A stretch of 64,000 bases of DNA from Tyto alba (Eukaryota; Chordata; Aves; Strigiformes; Tytonidae): NCBI RefSeq assembly GCF_018691265.1, contig NW_024881303.1:10533777-10597776 (forward strand), in the 5' to 3' direction. The position numbers and the translations under genes were made by a program. Positions 44,044 to 54,600 of this stretch are shown here, in pieces. Each line of letters opens with the position of its first letter. Position 1 is the stretch's first letter. The notes beneath the pieces were generated by a model. It was not told the origin of the DNA. It worked only from the letters and a program-made list of their open reading frames with translations, and did not search any database.

Positions 44044-47000
44044 TTGTGTAAATTTATAAAGACAACAATCCTAGTCACGATTGTCACATTGTACAGCACA
44101 TACCAATACAGTTGCAAACAGAACTCCACGCAAAACTAAGCGCTAACAGTAGCTTGAATCACTCTTCCTGCGATTGTCATATCTAGACTAACAGTATTAC
44201 ACTAACACTGAAGAAAAAATAGTTCACTATAAAACAGTGATAGAACGTTTTTATAAAATATATTCCATTCCAATAGCTTCTCTACATACTGTATACTATA
44301 AAACTCTCCCACAAAAATTAGTGTCTTTAAATATACATATTTAATCTGAACTGCACCAAGATTAAAAACAATTAAAAATATCAATGATTTTTTTTTTTTT
44401 TTTACATTAACTTCACAGTATTTGTTTGTAGTAGAAGACAAATCCAGTGTTTAAAACGCAGAGCAGGACTGCTTCCTACAGAGACAGTAACCACCCCACA
44501 GTGAAATAGTTTATGAAGAGACAAGCGTAAGTGTGCCATGTTTTTAGTACTTCTCTGTAGAGTCATGAACCATTTTGAAAACATGCTCCAAGCTATTGCA
44601 ACTTAAAAGTAAGAAAGACACACAGAGAGATAGCCAAAAAAAAAGTCACCTTAAGAACAAAAATAAGTGCAAACATTTTTTTACTTTAGAAATTCAAGCT
44701 ATGAGGAGTGGGAACACAAATACCAGACTATGAGAACAGCATGTTCATGATGTAGTCAAGAATGAGAAAGTCTTTTTTTTCCTTTTTTTTTTTTTTAAAA
44801 AAAAAAAAAAACAAACAACTTTTGCCCCATATTCACTGCAGTACAGAGCATGCTCATAGCATCAGTTTAATGAATTATTTCTATACTAAGATCAGACACA
44901 AACTTGTTTCAACTTTTCCCTGCTCCATACGCTAATGATGTTCTTATGGCACATCCTATTTTATGATCTTCTAACAAAAAAAAAAAAAAGAAAACAAAAA
45001 AACAGAAACAGTAATTGAAGACTGAAATGCAAAAAGTGTCACAAGAATACAAAATTAAGATTACCAGCTTCAGTAATGCTGACTCTACATTAAACTCTTT
45101 ACATGTTGTTCAACATGCAAAACCCACTGTTACAAAATTTAAAGTGAAGTGTAAATTAACTAGTTTTGAAATAGATTAACAGTAATAATTCCACTTCAAA
45201 AAAAAAATCTAATAAATACTATATCAAGTATCTTCAGGAGAAAAAAAATAACTTAATTTTAGTAGAAAGAAAAATAACTTAATTTTAGTAATTTTGTTCA
45301 GTGCTATTTCCAATCACAGCAAAAACAAAAAAAAAAAAAAAAATGATTAAGTAGAATAAGACCACAGTACCAAAGCCACTTATGTTCAAGATACAGTACT
45401 CTCCAACAACTTTCATATGTAACAGGTTCAGCAAAAATATTTTACAGTCAAAAAATTAGACTGAAAACAAAACCCAAAACTATAAATAGAAGCAAAATTT
45501 CACATTACATGTACATTCATAGTTTAAGAGATGAATAAGAGGAGGCTGTAACAAGTATATCCTGATTTTCTTTAAAAGAGGAAGTACTTAATTTAAAAAA
45601 CAGAAATTAAAAAAAATAATCAATCCCATATTATTTATGTAGGTAGTGCTCAGTTTTTGGACCAGAGAAAGAAGGCATTGGGATATTTTTCTTCATAAAA
45701 TGAAATACAGTATTTTAAGCACAACTTTTAAAAATAATCTCACTCAGTGCTTCAAATTAATTTCAAAATAAACGCTTAAGTTTCACAAGAGAACTCCAGG
45801 AGTGTCAAGAAAGCTGGTGAAGCAACGCTAATGCAGCAGAATGACATTCAAACCCCTCAGATATTATTATTATTAGTAGTAGTATTATATTTCAGTCCCA
45901 CGTACATGTAACTTGAATGGGTAATTTGACTGGAAGGAAATAATCTGGTATTTACTGGCATGCACAGACCAAAAGATGATCTATTAGGCAAGTAATTGAG
46001 TTATCTGGAGTAAAACTGGTTACTGTTTACAGGCAGCCTCAGTTTCAAAACAAACTAAAAAAACACCTAAAAATACCCCAAAAACCTCCCCTGGAAAGGT
46101 GGGACATGGGGGAAAAAGTTGGGCCATGTTTTCCCTCCGGGGGTTTATCTTCATACTGCCCCTTCAAAACACTGGCAATTGCACAGAATTCGGCCCAGAG
46201 GGAATCACCAACTTCATAAAAAATAAAATAAAACAAAATTCTGAGCTGCTGATTTTAGCATAGCAGCAAACTTTTCGGACAAGATAGCAGGGCACCTCCT
46301 AACGCACGCGGTACGAGTTACCTTGAACTAAGACCACACCCCAGGAGCCTGATATCGAGAGGGGTTATTGAGCCACTTTAGAGCCGCTGTCCCCCCCAGG
46401 GGGACAGGATCAGCCCCTGGGTATCAATATGGGAATGAAAATATTCACGTATTATATGAATTTTTTTTTTTTTTTGCATGTCCTAGTGTGCACCCTTCAA
46501 TATTTTGGGAGTGAATATGCTGCAGACAAAGAGTTTTTCCATCCACGTTTTATGCTCAAAAGCAGCTTTTCAGTAGGTCAGCCCAGGGAGGAGGATGGGT
46601 AGGAGGGGAAAATTTAAGTCAAGTCTCAAGGCAAAAACTTCTCATTCAGATTTTAGGACTGATTGCAGAACTATCCTAATATAATAAAGAGAATAAAAAA
46701 TGACGAGTACCAAAGATGCATTCAGGAATCCTCACCCCCCTTTATAATTTGGGCCATGTTAAGGTCCCATCTAGCTCTATAAAATAAGAATACGTCTGCT
46801 TACTCTGTGATATGCGGACAAGCTTCTCTACACTGAAATGTATTTAAATCATAGTTCATCTCTTCGGACGTTTCTATGCAACATGCAGAGAGCATTAGGG
46901 GAGCTTAATGGAATCCAAAATTTTTCTCCAGAATTTGCTGATAATCTTTTTTCAAACTAAAAAAAAAAAAAAAAAAACACCAACCCAAAACCAACAAAAA

Positions 47001-47335
47001 ACCACAAAACAAAAAACCAAAATCCCTGACCACAAAGCAAGTACTTCCAGCATGAAAACAGATGCTAAATCATTGCAGAATTACTTAGATCATTTCACAT
47101 TAATAATGTAACATGGGTGCGCAAGAGAAGACCTAAAGAACAGTGCTGAGAAGGGAGGGTGGCAGGAGAAGGGGGGAGATGGAAAGGTGGAAGGATTGCA
47201 TTAAAAGGCCTCTGGAGTGTATACCTCTGCATCTTTTAAAGATCATATACCTGAAGTGAATATCACTAAAATAAAATAAAGGGGAGGGGGGATAAAAATT
47301 CAGTTGCTGCCTTTTTTTCCCGTCGTGTTTTAAAA

Positions 47336-47370
<35 letters not shown>

Positions 47371-47430
47371 GGGGGGGAGAGGAGGTGGGGTGGAGGAAAA
47401 AAAAAAAAAAAAAACCAAAAAAAAAAACCC
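47336..47430. repeat. G34 homopolymer and A-runs just after the ZBTB42 stop codon
   Basis: Plus-strand G is uninterrupted from 47336 to 47369 (34 bases), followed by G7, a G-rich mix and A18 (47397-47414). In the ZBTB42 mRNA this becomes U-runs, a C-rich segment and then a C34 run, beginning within about 10-25 bases of the stop codon. Length may be inaccurate, because such runs are error-prone in assembly. Confidence 0.85.
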
Positions 47431-47438
47431 CACACATC

Positions 47439-48866
47439 TCAAACAACCAAGGACTTGACAAGGCCACAATGAAATTTGCGGATATGTCTGTACAAATCCC
47501 CAGACTGCGTGAACCGTCTCTCGCACCACTTGCACCCGTGGGGTTTCTCCCTGGTGTGCACGACCGCGTGGCGGCTGAGGTTGTGGGAATACTGGAAGCT
47601 CTTTCCGCACTGGCCGCAGGTGTAGGGCTTCTCCCCCGAGTGAGTCCTCTCGTGCCTCTTTAGCGTGTACATGCAAGAAAAAGTCTTTCCGCAGAGGGTG
47701 CAAGTGGGGACCGAGCCGTCGGGGGACAGGCGGGTGCGGGAGCCGTCCTTGTCGCGGAAGTGGGAGCTCAGGTGCAGCTGGAGGATGTGGGGGCTCGGGA
47801 ACACCTTGCTACAGAGGGGGCAAATGCAGATATGCCCGGGGGGCACGAGGACGCCCGAGGAGATGTCCGACGAATCCATGTCGTCCTCGCTCTCGTCTCG
47901 CTCTTGATCTATATCCTCCTCTCGGGCATGAGAGCTGCCATTCCCCGCGAACATGTGTCCTAACCCTGTCACTAGGCTTTTGGCTGAATTCCCAAAATGC
48001 TGACTCTCCGGACTCCTGGCTTCGCCGTCCTCCTGATCTGACAGCAAGTCTTGTTCATCTTTAACAAGTGGCTCGGTACCCTGCTGCTGGCTGTCGGAAG
48101 CCAGCTGTCCAAAGACATAGGAGGGGTGTAAGGAATCTCTCCCCGGCACAGGCTTGAAAGACAAATCCAGCGCGCAGTCCACATCACTCGAAGCCAGGGT
48201 ATGGTTAACAGACCTTTGGGACAAAGGTCCTGTGGAACTATTGACATTAGCCTTTGTTTTTCCAGCTGCTGCAGCGCACGGTTCTGCCTCTGTCGGCACA
48301 GAGCTGACACTTATATGATCAGAGGACCAGGCGGGGTGACTGCTGACCTTTTCTTTGCCTGCTGCTCTCTCGTATTCTGCAACGCTGAATTTTTGTTTGT
48401 TTCCTGGGTCAAACTCGTGGACTAGGGGCACTCCAGCGTCTAGAAAATGCTCCGCTTTCTCCAAACTAGCCGCCTCATCATTAATCTTCTCTTCTGAACA
48501 TAATTCTTTATCTTTCAACTTGCCCTTGCAGACTTTCACAATGTCATACATGTGAAGGTAGCTAGCCGCAGCCAGCACATCTTCGACCGGGAGACTGTTG
48601 AATTCCAGCTTTCCCTCGTACATGAATTCGAGCAGCAGGCTGAAGGCAGGGGCTGTGACAATGTCACTGTTCAGATGCACAATATCCCTTTTGTCTAACT
48701 GGTCCCTGTAGAAAAGATGGAAGTACATACTGCAAGAGGCAAGAACGGCTCTGTGAGCTCTGAATTGAGCTTCTCCAACTAAAACAGTACAGTCACACAG
48801 GAAGCCCTGGTGACGCTGCTGACTCAGACACTGCAGCAACTGGCGGCTATGGTCTGGAAACTCCAT
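47439..48866 (-). CDS. ZBTB42: ZBTB42, BTB/POZ and C2H2 zinc-finger transcriptional repressor
   Basis: A 475-codon frame in a single exon. Residues 14-120 form a BTB/POZ domain (dimerisation and corepressor recruitment). Residues 232-236 (ALDLS) resemble a CtBP-binding PxDLS motif. Residues 268-271 (VKDE) fit a sumoylation consensus, and 316-334 are acidic. Four C2H2 fingers follow: C349/C352/H365/H369, C389/C392/H405/H409, C417/C420/H433/H437 and C445/C448/H461/H466, with SGEKP and TREKP linkers. It is ZBTB42 rather than its paralogue ZBTB18 because it ends shortly after finger 4 with GLVKSLVV, has [18 protein letters not shown] in the BTB domain, and carries the PLVKDE block. The human protein is about 422 residues, so the avian middle region is longer. 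The start ATG has A at -3 and G at +4. ZBTB42 is a nuclear repressor enriched at the neuromuscular junction, and its loss is linked to lethal congenital contractures in man (established knowledge). Confidence 0.97.
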   Translation of the reverse strand: MEFPDHSRQLLQCLSQQRHQGFLCDCTVLVGEAQFRAHRAVLASCSMYFHLFYRDQLDKRDIVHLNSDIVTAPAFSLLLEFMYEGKLEFNSLPVEDVLAAASYLHMYDIVKVCKGKLKDKELCSEEKINDEAASLEKAEHFLDAGVPLVHEFDPGNKQKFSVAEYERAAGKEKVSSHPAWSSDHISVSSVPTEAEPCAAAAGKTKANVNSSTGPLSQRSVNHTLASSDVDCALDLSFKPVPGRDSLHPSYVFGQLASDSQQQGTEPLVKDEQDLLSDQEDGEARSPESQHFGNSAKSLVTGLGHMFAGNGSSHAREEDIDQERDESEDDMDSSDISSGVLVPPGHICICPLCSKVFPSPHILQLHLSSHFRDKDGSRTRLSPDGSVPTCTLCGKTFSCMYTLKRHERTHSGEKPYTCGQCGKSFQYSHNLSRHAVVHTREKPHGCKWCERRFTQSGDLYRHIRKFHCGLVKSLVV

Positions 48867-48880
48867 TCTTCCTTCATAAC
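48867..48880 (-). other. ZBTB42: ZBTB42 5' UTR part of the coding exon and splice acceptor
   Basis: Immediately upstream of the ATG the minus strand reads a T-rich stretch ending TTTTGAACAG, then GTTATGAAGGAAGA and the start codon. The AG at 48882-48881 is the likely acceptor, leaving 14 bases of 5' UTR in this exon. An extra ATG at 48877 is out of frame with the main start. Confidence 0.7.
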
Positions 48881-49646
48881 CTGTTCAAAACAGGAAAAAC
48901 TTGAATGCTACTGTAAACTAAAGCCTCCTAGCAGCTGTAACAAACAGATCGGCTTTTTGGTAACACAAGCCAAAGAAACAGCCTTGGAGATAACGTTTAC
49001 TGTTAATTGTCTGTAATAGTTTTATTAAGGGGGGGGGGGGGAAGAGAGAAAAAAAAAAAAAAAACAACAACAACATGCTTCTCATCCTTTCGCACCTGCT
49101 CCGAACAGGAAAAACTTGATTGTAAGTAAACAAAAGCTAGTAAAGCAGCAGCCCCTCCAACCTTTGTTTCTCCCCCTAAGCACTTTAAGAAAATTAAGAG
49201 GAGGAAAGCACATACACACGCGCAAAAAAAAAAAGAAAAAAAAGAAAAAAAAAAAAAAAAAAAAAGCAAAGCACGAACTCCCAGGCTGCCTTCCCAGCAA
49301 CGCTAACTCGGGGCATCTTTTACTAAAGCATATCACCCACGTCACGCACATACACACACACATTTAAACTTTATCCCCAGTCGTTATGCACCGAATCACA
49401 ACAAACCAGCGGCGGCTGGCGCTGGGGCAGCGGCGCTTCTGCAGGGCGGGGGGGGGGGGGGGGCAGAGCCGGCCCCGGCCCCCGATGCGGCAAAGGCCGA
49501 GGGGCTGGGGGGGGGGGGGGGGGCGGTGAAGGGAAAAAGTTTCCCGTGAAGTTCTGAAAAGCCAGGGAGGGGAATAAGTGGTGTAGGGACGGCGGGAGGG
49601 CAGGGCTGAGGCTGCAGCCGGCTACCTGCGGCGGCCGGGCGCTTAC
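48881..49646 (-). other. ZBTB42: ZBTB42 intron 1 (5' UTR intron)
   Basis: It runs from the GTAAGC donor (complement of 49641-49646) to the acceptor at 48881. It contains a G12 run near 49029, A-runs at 49051-49065 and 49223-49265, and an imperfect copy of the acceptor region at 49095-49122. GC content rises steeply towards the CpG island at its 5' end. Confidence 0.65.
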
Positions 49647-49954
49647 CTTCCCGCGGGGCGCGGCGGAGCCGGCCGCGGGCGCGGAGCCGGGCGGGCAGGA
49701 GGGAGCGCGGGCGCGGTGCGTGCGCGAGTGCGAGCGAGGCGCGGCGGGAGGGAGGGAGGGAGGGGAGGGAGGGAGGGAGGGAAGGAGGAGTGCTCGGTTT
49801 GCTAATTACACCGCAAGCTGGAGAGTCAGCTGCTCTGACTTCACTGCGATGGAAATGCTACCTCCAGCTGTGCGCCTTTTAATGCCATATGTTACTCCAA
49901 ATCTCGCTACCAGCCAACCACAGCTTGCTGCCTTTTAAAGTTCCAGCAGCCCCA

Positions 49955-49960
49955 TTTATA
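49955..49960 (-). promoter_or_regulatory. ZBTB42: TATA box, overlapping a CArG-like site, of a ZBTB42 promoter
   Basis: The minus strand reads CTATAAATGG here, a TATAAA box and also a CArG-like (SRF) site with one mismatch from CC(A/T)6GG. A start would fall near 49925, giving a first exon of about 280 bases to the donor at 49647. Two CAGCTG E-boxes lie just downstream, at 49827-49832 and 49865-49870. The surrounding 49795-49985 block is much less GC-rich than the island on both sides. Function is inferred. Confidence 0.5.
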
Positions 49961-50479
49961 GCCCGCGATTAAATCCCACAAACTTGCCCCGAGCCCGCCC
50001 CCCCCCCTCCATACTCCCCCCCCCCCCCCAACCACCCCACCCCCGAACCCCTCCCCACCCTCCTCCTCCTCCTCCTCCCCCCCCCGCTGCAAAGTTGCTC
50101 CCCGCAGCCCGCCGCCGTGACCTTCGCCGGCGCCCGGTTCCGCGTAGCGCGGAGGGGGCGGGAGGGGAAAAGGAAAACCGCGGAGCCGCTTTTCAGAGCG
50201 CGCCCCCCCCCCCCGCTCCCCCCCCCCCCCCCCCCTTTACAGCCGCGCTCCCCAACTTTGCAGGGAAGACTTTCCCCTTGCAGGGGCCGGGGGGCGGGTT
50301 TCGCCCTCCCCGCCCGGCTCTCCCCCCGCACTCACCGGCGTGCGGCGGGGCTCAGCGTCCGCATGTGCGCGGCGCTCCGCGGGTGCGGCGCGGGGCCGGC
50401 GGCGCGGCGGTGTTGTGGAGCAGGTTGTTAGCCGGCCGCTCTCGCGATACTTTCCCTCCGAGCCGCGGGTGTGCGAGTG

Positions 50480-50481
<2 letters not shown>

Positions 50482-50516
<35 letters not shown>
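50482..50516. repeat. (GT)n dinucleotide repeat in the ZBTB42 promoter region
   Basis: About 17 GT units in the CpG island. Alternating purine-pyrimidine DNA of this length can adopt Z-form and is commonly polymorphic. Confidence 0.9.
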
Positions 50517-50517
<1 letters not shown>

Positions 50518-51610
50518 TTGTGCGTGTGCGTGTGTCCCCGTCTGGTGCACACAATAGCCCCCGCCGCCCCGGCCAGCCCCGCCGGCGGCGGCCGGTGTGC
50601 GCTGCCGGCTGCGCCCTCCCCCTCCTCCTCCTCCTTTCTCCCCCCCCCCCCCCCTTCTTCTTCTTTTTCTTCCTCCTCCTCCTCCTGCCCCCCCCCTTCC
50701 CCTCCCTCCCCTCCCGGCCGCTGCATTGGCAGCGCGGCCGTCCCGCTCCCAACTCCGCTGCGCCGCCGCGCAGAGAGCGCGCACGCCCGCTGCAGGCCGA
50801 CGTGCCGCGGAAAAATGGGGGGGGGGGGGGGGGGGCGCTGCCCGGCGGAGAAGCGGAGGCGCCTCCGCGCCCGCGGAGGGCGAAGGAAAGCGCGGGAGCT
50901 CGCGCGGTGCCTGCCCCGCGACGGGGATGGGGCGAGAGCTGCGGCGCTTCCACCCCCCCCCCCCCCCCCCCCCCCCCCCCAGGGTTTTATCTTGAGTTGC
51001 GCGTCAGCTGATAAATACCAGCTGCCTCCGGGTTTTTTCAAAATGACCTTTCCGGTAGTTGATTGGAATTTTAACGTTTAATTAGCTGCAATCCTATCAA
51101 AAGTGAGCGCCCTCGCAGGGAGGGAGCGTGGCGGTGCGGGGCCGGGGTTCTTTCCCCCCCCCCCCCAGCCCCTCCGCGCAGCGCCGGGGGTGAAGCGCGG
51201 CCGCCCGCGGAGCGGGTCCGGCTGCCGGAGCCCCGGGGCCTCCCTCGGCCCGTGGGAAGCCGGAGCGGGGCTGCTGGGGGGGGGGCGGGGGGGGGGGCGC
51301 GGAAATGTCGCTGCCGTGGGTTGTCCCGGGAGCTTCGGGGCTGCAGCGGCGGCGGGAAGGGAATGGGGGGGGGGGGGGGGGAGGAGCGCGGGGGGGGGGG
51401 GGGGGGGGGCCGTGGAGCGCTGGGTTGGGACTCCGGGTCGAGGTTGGTGTTGAGGGTTTCGCGCTGCCCTTGGGGACAGAAAAGGGGCCGAGTTGGGGAG
51501 GGGTGGCGGGTTGGGGGGAGCGGCGCACCGGGGCCCATCCGGAGCTGCGCTGCGTGGTGCCGGTCGGAGCCTCCAGCCCGCGCCTCGCCAGCCGCCAACA
51601 ACTAAAGCGG

Positions 51611-54600
51611 GGAAACTAATTTCTCTTCCTTCCTCTCGGTTGCCTTGTCTAGATTATAATATCTGCAGGATAGCAACTTTTTTTTTTTTTTTTTTTTAAG
51701 CGTGTCTTTCCTAATGCACAATGGTAGCATTAGCACCTTAAAACATCAGGTTTCTTGATTGATATATTTGTTACTAATTTAATCCCGTTCTTTGATATTT
51801 TATCTCTCGGCTCTTTGTCACAGAAGCCAGGGTCTACATTTCTGACACCGCTTTTCTCTCTCAGACCCCAACTATTTAACTCCATTGGCAGCGAATGCCA
51901 GGATATTTGGGTGGTTTTTAAGCATTAATGACTGCATTGCCACAAAGCTCTTCTCAGGTATTTGGTAATGCTGTCATCCAGACCATTCAAACTGGGAAGC
52001 TCCAGCCCAGAAAGCAGAGGTGCCCAGCTCCAGCGAAAGAGTTAAAGGTCCTGGGGTTGAATCTGTCACCGTTCAGTAAAGCCCAGAGCTTTATCTATTT
52101 GTCCACGATGGCAGGCACGATCAGGGAACGGGAGCTCTCTGTCCTTTTAAAGACAGTATTATCCTGCAGTCGCAGCCTGATCGTACAGGCTCTACCAAAG
52201 TGGAGCAATTTCTTCCCCAAAGCGCAAGTGCCGTTTCCATTAAGTTACTCTGTGGATTTGTTGACTTGCAGAGTTTCAGTGTCTTTGTACATCGGAAATG
52301 TTAAGCAGTCTCTTGTATTCAGCTGAATTATGCTGCTTGGCAGAAATCCCTTATTTTGTGTAATTCATTGTTCATTTTTCCCTCTCCCCTTTAATAATAA
52401 GGGAAGAAAAAAATAAGATAAAAAACAAACCGAGGCTTTAATTCCTGTTTGGGCACTGTAAGCTAGGAATAATTGTCTCCAATCAAGCAGTGTCTTATTT
52501 TTAGTAAACCAATTACAATTTCACAGTAAGTCTGTGGTCATTACCAAGTTCGAATGTCAGAAATCACAACAGCAGGTATCCATTTTGCATGCTGTTGCCT
52601 TCCTTTTTCAGGGCTCAGAAATACTATACTCACCTTCACACCAAGGCAACGATAGATACAATACAGGTGTTGTACTGATGTAACTACGGTTGTATAAAAT
52701 ACTGGTAGTACAACTCTCTAATGTAAACAAGCCCCAAGTCATTGCTGGAGGCAAGGCAGCAGGAAGAACTGCCCCCAAAACTTTAATCCGAGGGCTCCTG
52801 CGTTTCTGCAGGCCCTTGTGAAAGCACGGCATGGAAAGCAAACCATCTGCTTTCATCTCCCCGGCCCCCGAGCCCTTTGCAGGGTAAGGCTCCCCTACCA
52901 CGAAGCTCAGCGGAGGCTCCGTTTTCAGCCCTTCCTCAAGGGAACGGAGCCAGGCAGCAGCTGCTCGCCCGATACGGAAAGTCTCCGACCGGTGTCCGTG
53001 CTTGGGGGAGATCACCACCACCGTGCTGCCCGACCTGAGGATGGCTGGACGTGAACAGGGACTGGTGGAAGGTGGTGGGAGCCACCACGTTGGGCATCCT
53101 TGTGCTGCCACGTGCATTCCTGGGTCCTGCTAAAACCCTCATGGGCACCAGCCAGTGCTTGGCTGCTTATGGAGCCTTCTGGAGTTGAGCAGAAAGCCCA
53201 GGTTTAGGGCAGAGAGTCTGAAAATTAGTGGTGCTGGCAGGGCTTTTACTTGCCAAGCAAGGCTAACCCCGCTCCTGGTTGTTTATGCTGCCTGGACACC
53301 AGCCAAAGCCCACAGAAATTAGTAGAAAAACCAACTGGATCAGGTCCATAAAGCCTGAGGACTCACTTCCATTCTTACCCCTTTGATCCAACAAGAGTAT
53401 ATATTTACTGAGTGGGGCCTCTCTAGCCCTCTTTGTTGGCCAAATGCAGAAGTGGTAGCAACAGGTTTTTCATGCAATTTAATCGTTTTCTCTCTCACCG
53501 CATTGGGCAGAAGCCTCTTTGTGTTTGTTTCTACATGATTTCAGTGCTTTTATGTTCTTTTTTTTTTTTTTTGGTTATTGTGCAGGGCATCTTCTTTGTG
53601 GTAGTCCAGTCACATTTCAGAGGGAGAGTCAGAGCCCAAGACTCTTTGATACTTGTAGATGGTGGAAGATATTTTAAGTGCATTGGTCGTATTTGCAGAA
53701 GTTCTCCCAAAGTTTTCCAAAGGTTGATTTACCTCATGCAGATAGCAGCAGGCATTAGAAGGACCAACTGCTTCATTCCCTCCTCTGAAACAGGGAGGAA
53801 TTTAACCCCAAAGGATGCTGAGCCCTGTGGTGGTAGGAGAAGGAGCTGTCATTGGTGTCCATGGGTCTTCCCCAATTAGCAATCTGCTCCAGCACTTACA
53901 CTGCAGTCAAATCCAAGGTCAGTGTTTGAGGGGTTGCTCAGTTTGCAGTCAAGTCATAAATGTGGGCACGACCTTCCCAGAGATCTTTTCAAGCACGTCA
54001 TCTAAGACTGAAGGAAGCATTAACTTGCACTATTGCCATTCCAGACATTAATCAGAACATATATTGCAGACAGCCTCCTCAGCAGTGTGCTTATGTGAGT
54101 CGTATTTGTTTTATAGCTGTCCTGCTGATTTCTCCCTGATAACGAGACCCTGTGTGCGCTGGTGTATTTGTGAGTATATATTGTAGCATGTAGAGACATT
54201 GTCAAATCATCCTACTAAATGGATAGGCTCATAGCGCTAAGCTGCATATATAAATTACATATTAACTTGTTGTATTTGCTGTAGCACGGCTATCAATAAG
54301 GATACACCAACCTAGCGAGATGCAGTAAGAGCGCAAAGGACTCTGCAGAGGTACCGGCTGGCCCAGGTCACATTTGACTCTGCAGCAAGAGCTTGGAACA
54401 TCCATCCCCATCTGAACCAGCCAGGCGTTTGCTACCCCGCCTGTACCTCAGCTCCCTTGTCGGTGGCTGGGAGATGGCTTCCTCGCAGTTACTCATCTTC
54501 CATAGTTGCACGCAGCTTGCCTCACCCTCAGCTTCTGGTTGGTTTTGCTACAATCCGCTATCTTCTGGATTTCCAGAAATGGTGAAGGGAAGGTACTTTT

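Larger units (their letters stand above)
44016..47438 (-). other. ZBTB42: ZBTB42 3' untranslated region
   Basis: About 3.4 kb of AT-rich sequence follows the ZBTB42 stop codon on the minus strand and contains no credible coding frame. Composition changes abruptly at its far end near 44.0 kb, where GC-richer intergenic DNA begins. The only canonical AATAAA on the minus strand that I find is at 44043-44038, about where the AT-rich block ends. Many A/T runs and TAAAT (AUUUA on the RNA) motifs occur. The 3' boundary is inferred from the poly(A) signal. Confidence 0.7.
49400..51610 (-). promoter_or_regulatory. ZBTB42: CpG-island promoter region of ZBTB42
   Basis: Dense CpG and very high GC with many G and C homopolymers (for example near 49447, 49508, 50210, 50955 and 51365). 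Two strong minus-strand donors imply alternative non-coding first exons: GAAG|GTAAGC with exon edge 49647, and CCG|GTGAGTGC with exon edge 50336. An AT-richer island at 51000-51090 carries two CAGCTG E-boxes (51005 and 51019) and, on the minus strand, CCAAT at 51066-51062, suited to a start upstream of the 50336 donor. The long proline-, glycine- and arginine-rich open frames here are composition artefacts. The same island could also serve a plus-strand transcript towards AKT1, but I found no convincing plus-strand exon. Confidence 0.75.

Noticed and set aside
49984..51619. Open frames of 100-365 codons on both strands in the ZBTB42 CpG island
   Set aside because: They are proline-, glycine- and arginine-rich translations of GC-rich and homopolymer DNA, open in several frames at once, with no domain.
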